Positions 1 through 9,023 of a stretch of 64,000 nucleotides of DNA are shown here, piece after piece; position 1 is the stretch's first letter, and each line of letters opens with the position of its first letter. A program made the translations under genes and the position numbers. Below the pieces are notes generated by a model. The model searched no databases, was not told the DNA's origin, and saw only the letters and a program-made list of their open reading frames with translations. Origin of the DNA: Curvivirga sp965219885 (GTDB lineage: Bacteria; Pseudomonadota; Alphaproteobacteria; UBA8366; Aestuariispiraceae); the NCBI RefSeq assembly GCF_965219885.1, contig NZ_CBDCOT010000009.1:930001-994000 (forward strand), written 5' to 3'.

Positions 1-2
1 AT

Positions 3-782
3 GGAACTGCACGTATCCTCGCCATTGCCAACCAAAAAGGTGGGGTAGGCAAAACAACGACCGCTATTAACTTAGCGACTGCGATGGCTGCGGTTGGAAA
101 TAAAGTTCTTATTATTGATATTGATGCGCAGGGAAATGCCAGTACAGGTCTTGGTATTTTGCCAGAAGAGCGCCATGTAACTTCCTATGATATTTTAATG
201 GGTCAGGCAGATGTTCAATCTGCGATCCATGAAACCGAAATTCCAAACTTACATGTGATCCCAAGTACTGTGGATTTATCAGGGGCGGAAATTGAATTGA
301 TCGAAGAAGACCGCCGTGAATTCCGTCTCAGAGATGGTTTGCGCAATGTGGCAACGGAATATGACTATATCCTAGTTGATTGTCCCCCTGCCCTAGGTCT
401 TTTGACCTTAAATGCATTATGTGCCGCCAATGCGGTTTTAGTGCCATTACAATGTGAGTTTTATGCGCTTGAAGGTCTAAGTCATCTGATCAAGACAATT
501 GAACGTGTAAAACGTGCCTTTAATCCGGGTCTGGATATAGAAGGTGTTATCCTTACCATGCATGATCAACGTAACAATCTGTCAGAAATGGTAGAAGCTG
601 ACGTAAGAGATCACTTTGGTGAGAAAGTATATAATACTGTAATTCCTAGAAATGTTCGCGTTTCAGAAGCACCATCTCATGGTAAGCCCGTCATTCTTTA
701 TGATGTCAATTGCCGCGGGTCCCAGGCCTATATCCATTTGGCCGGTGAAGTCTTAAAACGTGAAGGAAGGGCTGTTCAATGA
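3..782 (+). CDS. parA: ParA chromosome-partitioning ATPase (5' end outside window)
   Basis: Walker-type ATPase that works with ParB to segregate the chromosome origin. The reading frame is open from base 3, so the true start lies upstream; the ATG at 84 is internal. The deviant Walker A motif KGGVGKTT is at about bases 36-59, followed by IDIDAQGNAS (Walker A') and VDCPPALGLLTLNAL (Walker B region). These motifs place it in the ParA/Soj family. Its TGA overlaps the parB start by four bases (ATGA), so the two are translationally coupled. In relatives rsmG and mnmG usually lie just upstream, but that part is not in the window. Identity is firm; only the N-terminus is missing. Confidence 0.95.
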   Translation, partial: GTARILAIANQKGGVGKTTTAINLATAMAAVGNKVLIIDIDAQGNASTGLGILPEERHVTSYDILMGQADVQSAIHETEIPNLHVIPSTVDLSGAEIELIEEDRREFRLRDGLRNVATEYDYILVDCPPALGLLTLNALCAANAVLVPLQCEFYALEGLSHLIKTIERVKRAFNPGLDIEGVILTMHDQRNNLSEMVEADVRDHFGEKVYNTVIPRNVRVSEAPSHGKPVILYDVNCRGSQAYIHLAGEVLKREGRAVQ

Positions 783-1705
783 TGGCTGCAAAAAAATCAA
801 ATTTAGGACGCGGCCTCTCCGCGTTATTGGGCGACGAAACTGCATTTGAAGAAACTTTACCGGCGGAAGTAGAGCGTGCGTCCAAGCCAGTACCAGTTGA
901 GTTTCTAAAACCAAATCCAGATCAACCACGTAAGCGTTTTGAAGATGGTGCCATTGACTCTTTAGTAAAATCTATTGAAGAAAAAGGTATTCTTCAGCCA
1001 ATTTTAGTGCGTCGTCATCCACAGGAAACGAATTCCTATGAGATCGTTGCTGGTGAACGTCGTTGGCGTGCTGCACAGCGGGCAAAATTACATGAAGTAC
1101 CTGTAATTATTAAAGATTTAAGTGATGCAGATACACTTGAATTTGCATTGATTGAGAATATTCATCGTGAAGACCTTACCCCGCTTGAAGAAGCAGAAGG
1201 CTATCAACGTCTTATGGATGAATTTGGTCATACGCAGGAAGCTTTATCCAAAACAGTAAGTAAAAGCCGTAGTCATATTGCCAATACATTGCGCCTGTTA
1301 AATCTATCTGATGAAATTAAGAGTATGATTGACGATGGATTATTATCTGCCGGTCATGGTCGTTGTCTCGTTGGTGTGGCAAATGCAGAGGAAATTGCAC
1401 ATATCGTGATTGAAAAAGGTTTGAATGTCCGTCAAACCGAACAATTGGTAAAGCAAGGTAAGAAAACATCCGCTGATCCAATGAAAAAAATCAAGAAGCA
1501 GTTAACACGTGACCCAAATGTATCAGCATTAGAAGACAGTTTGACTAATAATCTTGGTATGAAAGTTAAGATCGCGACCAAATCCGAAGAAACAGGTAAA
1601 CTTACTATTGAATATGATAACCTGGATCAGTTGGATGAAGTAATTTCTCGTCTTTCTTCCGCAGAATTGGATCTTCCAACCGAAGGAAATGTGGTGGAGA
1701 TGTAG
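779..1705 (+). CDS. parB: ParB chromosome-partitioning protein
   Basis: CTP-dependent DNA clamp that loads at parS sites and stimulates ParA. 308 aa, normal for the family. The N-terminal LGRGLSALLGDE is the usual ParA-contact peptide. The ParB/Srx-type CTP-binding domain follows, with GERRWRA near residue 95 and ENIHREDLTPLEEA. The helix-turn-helix segment EALSKTVSKSRSHIANTLRLL comes after that, then a C-terminal dimerisation region. A second ATG sits directly after the first (782), so the start could be one codon later. The gene overlaps parA by four bases. I found no complete parS site (consensus TGTTTCACGTGAAACA) in this window. Confidence 0.95.
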   Translation: MMAAKKSNLGRGLSALLGDETAFEETLPAEVERASKPVPVEFLKPNPDQPRKRFEDGAIDSLVKSIEEKGILQPILVRRHPQETNSYEIVAGERRWRAAQRAKLHEVPVIIKDLSDADTLEFALIENIHREDLTPLEEAEGYQRLMDEFGHTQEALSKTVSKSRSHIANTLRLLNLSDEIKSMIDDGLLSAGHGRCLVGVANAEEIAHIVIEKGLNVRQTEQLVKQGKKTSADPMKKIKKQLTRDPNVSALEDSLTNNLGMKVKIATKSEETGKLTIEYDNLDQLDEVISRLSSAELDLPTEGNVVEM

Positions 1706-1737
1706 CTTCCGACGCTATAAATGGAGAAGGATAAGAG

Positions 1738-2802
1738 ATGCGTATATTATTACTACCCCTTCTTTTTCTATCATTTTCTGCTTCCTATGCCTTTGGGGGA
1801 ACGATGCAAGAAAGACTATCTGAAGCAATTGAAGATGGAGACCTTAAAGGTCTCCATTCTGTTGTCATGATGCTTAATGGCGAACGAAGAGCAGAGGCTT
1901 ATTTTCCTGGGAAAGATGAGAATTGGGGTTTGGATTTAGGTCTTGTTCAACATGGACCAGATAGTTTGCATGATACGCGGTCTGTTACCAAATCGATCGT
2001 AGGTCTATTATATGGTATTGCATTAGCTGAGAAAGCAGTACCTGAACTTAATACCCCCCTACTCAATCTTTTTCCTGAATATCCTGATTTACGTGATGGG
2101 TCTGATCGTGAAAAGATCACCATTCGCGATGCACTAACAATGCAAATGGGAACCGAATGGGACGAGAGTTTACCCTATACGGACCCAAGAAACAGCGAAC
2201 ATGCGATGGAGCTCGCAAAAGACCGATATCGTTTCATTCTTGATCGGCCAATGACAGATAAACCAGGAACGACCTGGAGCTATAATGGCGGTGCAGTTGC
2301 ATTACTTGGCAAATTAATTACTGACGGCACAGGTATGCCACTTGAAGAATATGCGAATTCACGTTTGTTCAAACCACTTGATATAGAAACATATGAATGG
2401 GTTAAAGGATATGATGGTGTTTCTTCAGCAGCGTCCGGATTAAGGCTTACTGCACGCGATTTAGCCAAAATTGGCATGATGGTGGCGCAAGATGGGGTTT
2501 ATGAAGGTCAAAAAATTGTTCCTTTTGAATGGCTTAAAGCATCTTCTCAACCTGCCTCCCTTATTCAAGAAGGATTTGAATATGGATATCTTTGGTATCT
2601 GATAAAAGGTCCAAGTGGAGATACAATTATGATTGCGCTTGGAAATGGCGGACAACGTTTGACAGTTCAGCCAGAGAGAGATTTTGTCGTATCTACATTT
2701 GCTGGAAATTACAATCAACCAGATGCTTGGCAGGTTTCATTGAAAGTCTTATTGGAGTTCGCTATTCCAGAGGCAACCAAATATCTTAAAAATAAGGATT
2801 AA
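1738..2802 (+). CDS. Secreted serine hydrolase, class C beta-lactamase-like fold
   Basis: Predicted periplasmic penicillin-binding-protein-type serine hydrolase; the substrate is unknown. It has a Sec signal peptide (residues 1 to about 20, ending SASYAFG). The SxxK nucleophile motif is S82-V-T-K85 and a YNG motif lies at 182-184. PGTTWSYNGG resembles the 6-aminohexanoate-dimer hydrolase/esterase branch more than true AmpC beta-lactamases. A late HGG/KTG-like motif may be GNGGQ near residue 302. The start is supported by AGAAGG about 7 bases upstream. It lies 32 bases after parB and faces holA, in a place where parB and holA are often close neighbours in relatives, so it may be a lineage-specific insertion. 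Antibiotic resistance should not be assumed. Confidence 0.8.
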   Translation: MRILLLPLLFLSFSASYAFGGTMQERLSEAIEDGDLKGLHSVVMMLNGERRAEAYFPGKDENWGLDLGLVQHGPDSLHDTRSVTKSIVGLLYGIALAEKAVPELNTPLLNLFPEYPDLRDGSDREKITIRDALTMQMGTEWDESLPYTDPRNSEHAMELAKDRYRFILDRPMTDKPGTTWSYNGGAVALLGKLITDGTGMPLEEYANSRLFKPLDIETYEWVKGYDGVSSAASGLRLTARDLAKIGMMVAQDGVYEGQKIVPFEWLKASSQPASLIQEGFEYGYLWYLIKGPSGDTIMIALGNGGQRLTVQPERDFVVSTFAGNYNQPDAWQVSLKVLLEFAIPEATKYLKNKD

Positions 2803-2892
2803 TTCATAATATTTGATCTATTGAAATAAATAGACGCTAAATAAAAGATATCTCCAAGATAGATCGCCGTTTTGGCTTGCTATTAGAGAAGA

Positions 2893-3927
2893 TTAACGTC
2901 TTCTCTGGCGCCTAGCTAAAGCGGCGATTTGTTGTAAGGCTCTGCCTGTGATTATTTCCGGAGGTAATCCCGTTCTTTTACAATCCTTTTCCGCATTTAA
3001 AAGAATAGTTAACACTTGGGCGGTTGGAGTTTTACCCCAGAATCGACATTGGGCTGTAAATTTATCTTTAATCTTCCAGAAAATTGGTGGACGTAAAGAA
3101 CCCACAGCTTCATCAACTCTTGATCCAGTTTCCATCTTGGCCTGAACTTGCTGAATTTTGAGCATATGGCCTGTCATCGAGCGGATAAGAGCCACCGGGC
3201 TTAAGCCATCATCCCATAGTTTATTAAGGACCAAATCCAATTGCTTGGCATCCCCTTCTGCCGCGGCTTGAACGGCCATATCGAGAGAAAAAGCAGATGT
3301 ATCCCCAATGGCTTCTGTCACATCATCAAGATCAAGGCGTTTTTCCTCACCAGCATATAAAACCAGTTTTTCAAGCTCAGATCTGGTCATCCCACGGCTA
3401 CTGCCCATATTTTCGGTAAGATAAGCCACAGCATCTGCTGTGATATTAACCTGATTGTCTTTCATATGATCTCGTATAACCGCGTCTAAAGAGCGATTAT
3501 CATCTGCATAACAGGCAATTGCAGCACCAAAATCTTTCGATTTCTCAAACGCTTGACGTAGTTTGGATGATTTAGCTAGATCACCGCCCGCAATCACGAT
3601 TAACGCGTCCCCAGGTGGGTTTTCAAGGAACTCTACAAAGGTTTTAGCATGGCTATCTGCTACATCCCTTATGCGGACAACACGACGGCCGCCCATCATA
3701 GAGATAGCCGCTGCTTCATCACTTAAGCGAGCTGGGTCGGACTTTAAGATATCTCCATCCAAATCCGCAATTAAGAAAGGGTCTGATACATCTTCAACAA
3801 CTGTTTTTGTAAGTATGTCAAAGCGTTCTTTAACAAGTCCTTCATCGGGCCCAAATACAAGAATACAACGCACCTTTGGATCAGGAGATTTTAAAAAAGC
3901 TGCTGTTTTTCCTGTTGCAATAAGCAA
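2893..3927 (-). CDS. holA: DNA polymerase III delta subunit
   Basis: Clamp-loader delta subunit, which opens the beta sliding clamp for the replicative polymerase. 344 aa, family-typical. Recognisable parts are the N-terminal ILVFGPDEGLVKER, then FLENPPGDALIVIAGG, MTRSELEKLVLYAG and the C-terminal LNKLWDDGLSPVALIRSMTGHM. The start codon is TTG, supported by AAAGG eight bases upstream; no in-frame ATG fits. It is the last gene of leuS-lptE-holA and starts 14 bases after the lptE stop, the usual alphaproteobacterial order. Confidence 0.92.
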   Translation of the reverse strand: MLIATGKTAAFLKSPDPKVRCILVFGPDEGLVKERFDILTKTVVEDVSDPFLIADLDGDILKSDPARLSDEAAAISMMGGRRVVRIRDVADSHAKTFVEFLENPPGDALIVIAGGDLAKSSKLRQAFEKSKDFGAAIACYADDNRSLDAVIRDHMKDNQVNITADAVAYLTENMGSSRGMTRSELEKLVLYAGEEKRLDLDDVTEAIGDTSAFSLDMAVQAAAEGDAKQLDLVLNKLWDDGLSPVALIRSMTGHMLKIQQVQAKMETGSRVDEAVGSLRPPIFWKIKDKFTAQCRFWGKTPTAQVLTILLNAEKDCKRTGLPPEIITGRALQQIAALARRQRRR

Positions 3928-3941
3928 TGAATTTGCCTTTA

Positions 3942-4439
3942 TTAATCCAGATTTTCTTTACGTTCTATAAGGGCGGCAATACGAATCTTAGCATCCTCTG
4001 CGATTTCTTCCAAATTACGTCGGATTGCATCGTTTTCAGCAACCTCTGTGGAATACGCATTGTCAGATTCATTATATCCAGTGTTACGGATAATCGTAAA
4101 TTTAGCAGTACTACCTTTATGAACCAATGTGAATTTTACTTGTACTCTTGAGTTTTTACGAGTTGTTGTGTCATCACTTTGTACGCCAAGAGAACTAGAA
4201 GAAATACTAATAGACGATTTCAACTTATAATCAGCTTGTGACGGATTACCATAAGGGTTCAAAATATCATTAAGGCGATTATAAAGAATCTGCCCTGTAC
4301 GTTCCTCAACAGGATAAATTCGAACCTTCTGAATGATACTGCTATCGGCGGATTGCTTACTTGCATAAAGTGGCTGAAAACCACATGCAGCAAGCAAAAG
4401 CACCATATATAAGGCAATTAATTTACTTAATCTAGGCAA
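3942..4439 (-). CDS. lptE: LPS-assembly lipoprotein LptE
   Basis: Outer-membrane lipoprotein that plugs and helps assemble the LptD lipopolysaccharide translocon. The N-terminus has a signal peptide and lipobox LLLAACGFQPLYA with Cys19 as the lipid site; CGFQPLY is the family hallmark. 165 aa, normal. The start appears to be TTG at 4439, overlapping the end of leuS by eight bases. The later in-frame ATG would leave only a hydrophobic stub without a basic n-region, so TTG is preferred. The rest is divergent, as is usual for this family. Confidence 0.88.
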   Translation of the reverse strand: MPRLSKLIALYMVLLLAACGFQPLYASKQSADSSIIQKVRIYPVEERTGQILYNRLNDILNPYGNPSQADYKLKSSISISSSSLGVQSDDTTTRKNSRVQVKFTLVHKGSTAKFTIIRNTGYNESDNAYSTEVAENDAIRRNLEEIAEDAKIRIAALIERKENLD

Positions 4440-7005
4440 CGATATTCACAATCCTATTTGGAACAACAATCACTTTTTTAGGTGTTTTACCATCTAAGGC
4501 GCGTTGAACATTATCCTGAGCAAGTGCCGCTTCCTCAACAAGAGAATTAGCAGCATCTTTTGCCACATCAATTTTTGCACGCATTTTACCATTCACTTGA
4601 ATAGCAATAGTAACTGATTCATCTACCAACATAGATTTTTCCGCTTGCGGCCAAGCAACATCTGTCAAATCATCGGAATGACCCAGTGCATGCCATAACT
4701 CAGCTGTTAAATGCGGTGTCATGGGACTTAGCATCTTTACTAAAGTCTCAAAACCAAAGCGTCGCAAATATTGTGCTGCTTCGTCATCCCCTTTGATACT
4801 TTCAAGAGCATTTGAAAGTTCCCGAATACGCGCAACTGCTTTGTTGAAGTGAAGACGCTCAAGATCGAGGCCCAAGGCATCCACGGTCTTGTGGATCATG
4901 CGTAATAAATCAAGGTTTTTGCCTTCCATATCAGGCTGAGAAGTACCCACAGACGCAATAGGACCTTTAGGTGAGGTAATCATACGCCAAACACGGTTAA
5001 TGTATTTCCAGGCGCCTTCAACGCCACTTTCTGTCCATTCCAGATCACGATCAGGTGGACTATCAGATAACATAAACAAGCGTGCGGTATCGGCACCATA
5101 TGTTTCAACGATATCTTCAGGATCAACCACATTCTTTTTAGATTTGGACATCTTGATAGAACGGCCGACAGTTACAGGTGCACCTGTCTTTACATGAGTT
5201 GCAGATCCACCATCTTTTTCAATATCAGCTGGGAAAAGCCATTTTCCATCTGCATCCTGATAGGTTTCATGACAGATCATGCCTTGTGTAAACAAGCCCT
5301 CAAAAGGTTCTGACACATCAAGATAGCCACATTTCTGCAAAGCCCGTGTAAAGAAACGTGAATAAAGCAAGTGTAATACGGCATGTTCCACGCCACCTAC
5401 ATATTGATCAACAGGTAACCAATAGTTTGCTAAATCTTTATCAAATGCTTTTTCTTCATTATGTGCATCACAATAACGTGCAAAATACCAGCTACTTTCA
5501 AAGAAAGTATCAAATGTATCCGTTTCACGTTGGGCATCTTTACCACATTTAGGACATGAACAATCTTTCCATGTGGGATGATGATCCAGTGGATTTCCCG
5601 GTTGGTCAAAAGAAACATCTTCTGGCAATGTGACAGGTAGATCTACTGCAGGAACAGGTACAATACCGCAATCTTCACAATGAATCATTGGAACAGGGCA
5701 ACCCCAATAGCGCTGGCGAGAAACGCCCCAGTCGCGTAAACGATAGTTTATTGTCCCCTCACCGGCTTTGATGGATTCAAGTTTACTGATTGCCGCTTCT
5801 TTAGCTGCATCAACGTCCATACCATTCAAAAAGTCGGAGTTATATATAGTACCTGAGTCAGTATAAGCTTCGTTTCCAACAGAAAACTCTGTTGGATCAG
5901 CGCCTTCCGGAAGGACAACAGGAATTACATCCAAATTATATTTGCGTGCGAAATCCAGATCTCGTTGATCATGTGCGGGACAGGCAAAAATTGCACCTGT
6001 GCCATACTCCATCAAAACAAAATTCGCGACGAAGATTTTAAGTGTCTTACCTTCAATAAAAGGATGTTTTACTTCTAGGCCTGTATCAAAGCCAAGCTTC
6101 TCAGCCTTTTCGATCTCTTCTTCAGAAGTACCCATTCGAGAACATTCTGCAACAAAAGCCTGTAGGTCTGGATTATCTTTCGCTAATTCCTCTGAGATAG
6201 GATGATTTGCGGCAATTGCACAGAAAGAAGCACCATATAATGTATCCGGCCGGGTTGTATAGACTTCAAGCTTTTCTTCGCGTCCGATAATATCAAAATG
6301 AACACGGGCGCCTGATGACTTACCAATCCAGTTATTCTGCATCAGGCGTACTTTATCTGGCCAGCGTTCAAGTCCTTCGATGCCTTCTAATAATTCATCG
6401 GCAAATTCGGTAATTTTTAAGAACCATTGATTCAGACGACGACGTTCTACAGGTGCACCGGAACGCCAGCCTTTGCCGTCTACGACTTGTTCGTTCGCAA
6501 GAACGGTGTTTTCGACAGGATCCCAGTTTACCCAGCTTTCTTTACGATAAGCTAAACCTGCTTCCACAAAGTCCAAAAACATCTTTTGTTCATGTTTAAA
6601 GTAATCAGGCTCACATGTGGTAACTTCACGGTCCCAATCTAAAGATAACCCCAGTTTACCCAGCTGTTCGCGCATGGATGCAACATTACTGCGCGTCCAT
6701 TTGGCAGGGTGTACATTATTTTCAATCGCTGCATTTTCAGCAGGCAAACCAAAAGCATCCCAACCCATTGGATGAAGGACGTTAAATCCCTTTGCACGTT
6801 TAAAACGGGCTACAACATCACCTAATGTATAGTTTCTAACATGTCCCATATGGATACGACCAGATGGATAAGGAAACATTTCCAGGACATAATATTTAGG
6901 CTTACTACGATCTACTTGGGCTTGGAAAGATTGTTGTTTTTCCCAATTTTCCTGCCATTTAGCTTCAATATCACGGAAATTATACAAAGTGGCTTCTACA
7001 GACAT
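4432..7005 (-). CDS. leuS: Leucyl-tRNA synthetase
   Basis: Class I aminoacyl-tRNA synthetase that charges tRNA-Leu. 857 aa, full length. The HIGH motif is HMGH at residues 52-55 (PYPSGRIHMGHVRNY) and the KMSKS motif KMSKSKKN is near residue 618. Between them lies the CP1 editing domain (TTRPDTLYGASFCAIAANHP). A zinc-type Cys cluster is visible (CEDCGIVP and CSCPKCG), and the C-terminal anticodon-binding and Val/Leu-specific domains are present. It is followed by lptE and holA in an overlapping operon and preceded by the DUF3576 lipoprotein gene. Confidence 0.97.
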   Translation of the reverse strand: MSVEATLYNFRDIEAKWQENWEKQQSFQAQVDRSKPKYYVLEMFPYPSGRIHMGHVRNYTLGDVVARFKRAKGFNVLHPMGWDAFGLPAENAAIENNVHPAKWTRSNVASMREQLGKLGLSLDWDREVTTCEPDYFKHEQKMFLDFVEAGLAYRKESWVNWDPVENTVLANEQVVDGKGWRSGAPVERRRLNQWFLKITEFADELLEGIEGLERWPDKVRLMQNNWIGKSSGARVHFDIIGREEKLEVYTTRPDTLYGASFCAIAANHPISEELAKDNPDLQAFVAECSRMGTSEEEIEKAEKLGFDTGLEVKHPFIEGKTLKIFVANFVLMEYGTGAIFACPAHDQRDLDFARKYNLDVIPVVLPEGADPTEFSVGNEAYTDSGTIYNSDFLNGMDVDAAKEAAISKLESIKAGEGTINYRLRDWGVSRQRYWGCPVPMIHCEDCGIVPVPAVDLPVTLPEDVSFDQPGNPLDHHPTWKDCSCPKCGKDAQRETDTFDTFFESSWYFARYCDAHNEEKAFDKDLANYWLPVDQYVGGVEHAVLHLLYSRFFTRALQKCGYLDVSEPFEGLFTQGMICHETYQDADGKWLFPADIEKDGGSATHVKTGAPVTVGRSIKMSKSKKNVVDPEDIVETYGADTARLFMLSDSPPDRDLEWTESGVEGAWKYINRVWRMITSPKGPIASVGTSQPDMEGKNLDLLRMIHKTVDALGLDLERLHFNKAVARIRELSNALESIKGDDEAAQYLRRFGFETLVKMLSPMTPHLTAELWHALGHSDDLTDVAWPQAEKSMLVDESVTIAIQVNGKMRAKIDVAKDAANSLVEEAALAQDNVQRALDGKTPKKVIVVPNRIVNIVA

Positions 7006-7061
7006 TTTTGATCTTTATTCTTGATAGGGTTATTATGATTACATAAAAAAATTAAGTAGTC

Positions 7062-7583
7062 TTATTCTTGGTTTTCCAAGGCAGCAACACGCATTTGACG
7101 TGCACGTGCCAAAATAGAATCCTCAATTTTTAAGGCAAATTCTTTTGAAACAGCAACTGTTTCCCATTGGCCAGCCGCATTCTTTACTTCCTTGAATGCA
7201 GAGACGCGTAAACCATCAGAACGTAGTTCTTGGGATAGAATATACACGTTTAACTTAAATCGCTCATTTAGTTTTTCTGCCGGGCTATACCAATCAGTGA
7301 TAATAACGCCACCAAATGGGTCCACCTGATTTAATGGCATGAAGGAAATTGTATCAAGTGAGGCTCGCCAGATAAAAGCATTTACTGCTACGCCGCCTAT
7401 TGAAGATTCATCGCTGCTTGAACCACCAAAAGAAAATCCTTCTTCCCCTAACAATTTACCATTTCTTTGGCGACGGTCCCACTCTCTATCTGTTTCGGAA
7501 GGAACACTTGGTTGGCCACCTGAACAGGAGGCTAAGAAAGCAGCAAGAGTAGCTAATATAAGGAAGCGACTAATTTTTGGCAT
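7062..7583 (-). CDS. DUF3576 family lipoprotein
   Basis: Predicted lipoprotein of unknown function, conserved upstream of leuS in alphaproteobacteria; I assign it to DUF3576 from sequence style and position. The signal peptide and lipobox LAAFLASCSGG put lipidated Cys at residue 20. The mature part has a conserved-looking core, NAFIWRASLDTISFMPLNQVDPFGGVIITDWY in outline, ending with a long basic region (EDSILARARQMRVA). 173 aa. It lies 56 bases before leuS on the same strand and is probably co-transcribed. A role in outer-membrane maintenance is only an inference from its neighbours lptE and leuS. Confidence 0.8.
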   Translation of the reverse strand: MPKISRFLILATLAAFLASCSGGQPSVPSETDREWDRRQRNGKLLGEEGFSFGGSSSDESSIGGVAVNAFIWRASLDTISFMPLNQVDPFGGVIITDWYSPAEKLNERFKLNVYILSQELRSDGLRVSAFKEVKNAAGQWETVAVSKEFALKIEDSILARARQMRVAALENQE

Positions 7584-7642
7584 AATTCAAACCCGAAAAA
7601 ATTAACTAATTATGAAAAGAGTGTGTGCATATTATACCAAAA

Positions 7643-7676
7643 CAAAGGGGAATCAACCGAAGTTGATTCCCCATTT
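7643..7676 (-). terminator. Rho-independent terminator of the first porin gene (UUCG loop)
   Basis: Read on the minus strand, an 11-bp perfect stem GGGGAATCAAC / GTTGATTCCCC closes a TTCG tetraloop and runs into TTTGTTTT. The stem arms are 7647-7657 and 7662-7672. It lies about 30 bases past the porin stop and is very stable, fitting a highly expressed gene. Confidence 0.9.
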
Positions 7677-7702
7677 GTATTTAGACTATTTCTTCTAAAG
7701 AA

Positions 7703-8830
7703 TTAGAAGGATAGACGTGTACCGATGATAACGGTTGTAGACTCTTCTTCGCCAGCAGAACCTGTTACAGAAGCGTCGTCAGATTCAGAGAACTGAACAC
7801 CAGCGTATGTGGATAGACCTTCAGCAACTGTGTATTCTACGTCCAAAGACAAGTTTTCGTATGTGTCGTCTTGACCGTTGATGTCTTCAGCTTCTGTAGC
7901 AGCGTAACCAACGGAAACAGCTGTTGCACCGAAGGAGTAAGCAACACCCAATGTGTAACCGTGACCAGCGTCAGCGTCAGAAGATTTCAAGATACCGGAC
8001 TCACCGTTATCGAAGTAAGATGCGCCGATGTTGAAGCCAGCGATGCCAACTTGTGTACCGATTTCAAATACTTCAATGTCTTCACGGCCTTCAGCGTTTG
8101 CTTCTGTTGTTTCAGCAACGTCAGCTGTACGGTATTGACCAGCAACTGTTACAGATGCGCCACCGAACTCACCAGAGTAAGAAGCCATCAACTCATACAT
8201 GTTGTCTGCATCAAGAGATACGCTTGTACCTGTAGAGCTGTCTGTTAGGGAACCAACAGAGCTATCTGGAACGAAGGAGAAACCAGCGGAGAAACCACCG
8301 AAGGAAGGTGTATAGTAAGAGATTTTAGCAGCGTCGCTAGAATCGTAACCAGCGTCTGGGCCAGGAGCGTTACCTTGCAATTGGCTGTTAGAACGACCGG
8401 ATACATATGTACCTGTCCAACCGAAGGAACCAACTAGTACGGAACCACCTTGTGGTACGTTGTCTTCACCAACACCGTCGTCGCTACCAAGAACAACTTT
8501 ACCGAAAGAACCTTTTAAGTCGATCCAGATTTCGTCAAGGTTGTCGTTTGCACCGCCAGAACCGCTAGCGTTGGATGGACGGTAGTCAATACGACCGCCA
8601 TATGCCAAGCCGTTGTCAGCTTCTGCATCGATGTCCCAGATCAAAGCTGTCATGAATGGCAAGTAACCCAAGTCGTCTTTACGATTGTTGGATGTGTCGT
8701 TTGTTTCAGAAATGTACTGAATGTCGATGCCACCGGACAAAGATACTGTTGGAGCTTCTGCAGCAGAAGCAGAAGCAGCTACAGCAGAACCTGCAACCAA
8801 TGCAGATGTAGCTAATAGAATTTTACGCAT
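7703..8830 (-). CDS. Outer-membrane porin (first copy)
   Basis: Predicted 16-strand trimeric general porin of the alphaproteobacterial porin_4-like type. 375 aa. The start at 8830 was chosen because GGAGG sits eight bases upstream and gives a classic signal peptide (MRKILLATSALVAGSAVAASASAAEA); an upstream in-frame ATG at 8935 would spoil it. The mature protein opens VSLSGGIDIQY, is rich in Gly/Ser/Asp, has the WIDLKGSFGKVVLG eyelet-like segment and ends in a strand with terminal Phe (IIGTRLSF), the BAM-recognition signature. A strong terminator lies downstream and a sigma70-like promoter upstream. It is a paralogue of the porin at 13006-14082. Confidence 0.92.
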   Translation of the reverse strand: MRKILLATSALVAGSAVAASASAAEAPTVSLSGGIDIQYISETNDTSNNRKDDLGYLPFMTALIWDIDAEADNGLAYGGRIDYRPSNASGSGGANDNLDEIWIDLKGSFGKVVLGSDDGVGEDNVPQGGSVLVGSFGWTGTYVSGRSNSQLQGNAPGPDAGYDSSDAAKISYYTPSFGGFSAGFSFVPDSSVGSLTDSSTGTSVSLDADNMYELMASYSGEFGGASVTVAGQYRTADVAETTEANAEGREDIEVFEIGTQVGIAGFNIGASYFDNGESGILKSSDADAGHGYTLGVAYSFGATAVSVGYAATEAEDINGQDDTYENLSLDVEYTVAEGLSTYAGVQFSESDDASVTGSAGEEESTTVIIGTRLSF

Positions 8831-8905
8831 AGTAAATACCTCCAAGATGTCTGAAAGAATGTTCAGACAAAGTTTAACTGTGAAAACAAAACTGTTTCCG
8901 CATTC

Positions 8906-8935
8906 TGTATACTCATAGGAAGCTTTAGGGTGCAA
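8906..8935 (-). promoter_or_regulatory. Probable sigma70 promoter of the first porin gene
   Basis: On the minus strand TTGCAC (8930-8935) and TATACA (8906-8911) are separated by 18 bases. This predicts a start near 8899 and a leader of about 70 bases before the porin ATG. It is a pattern match only. Confidence 0.5.
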
Positions 8936-9023
8936 CGACTTATTAAGGCAAATTCGCGCTTTTGAAATTGTTGTGGCATTTTTGCAACAAGCGTATTTTG
9001 GAAATAATTTGTAACAAATTCAA

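Noticed and set aside
1500..1516. CACGTG-centred motif inside parB resembling parS.
   Set aside because: The flanking bases (TTAA and ACCC) do not match the parS consensus.
2885..2906. Inverted repeat AGAGAAGA / TCTTCTCT around the holA stop codon.
   Set aside because: No T-run follows on either strand, so a terminator call is not supported; may be chance.
8831..8935. N-terminal extension of the first porin.
   Set aside because: It covers the promoter and ribosome site, gives a non-signal-like N-terminus and is explained better as leader DNA.
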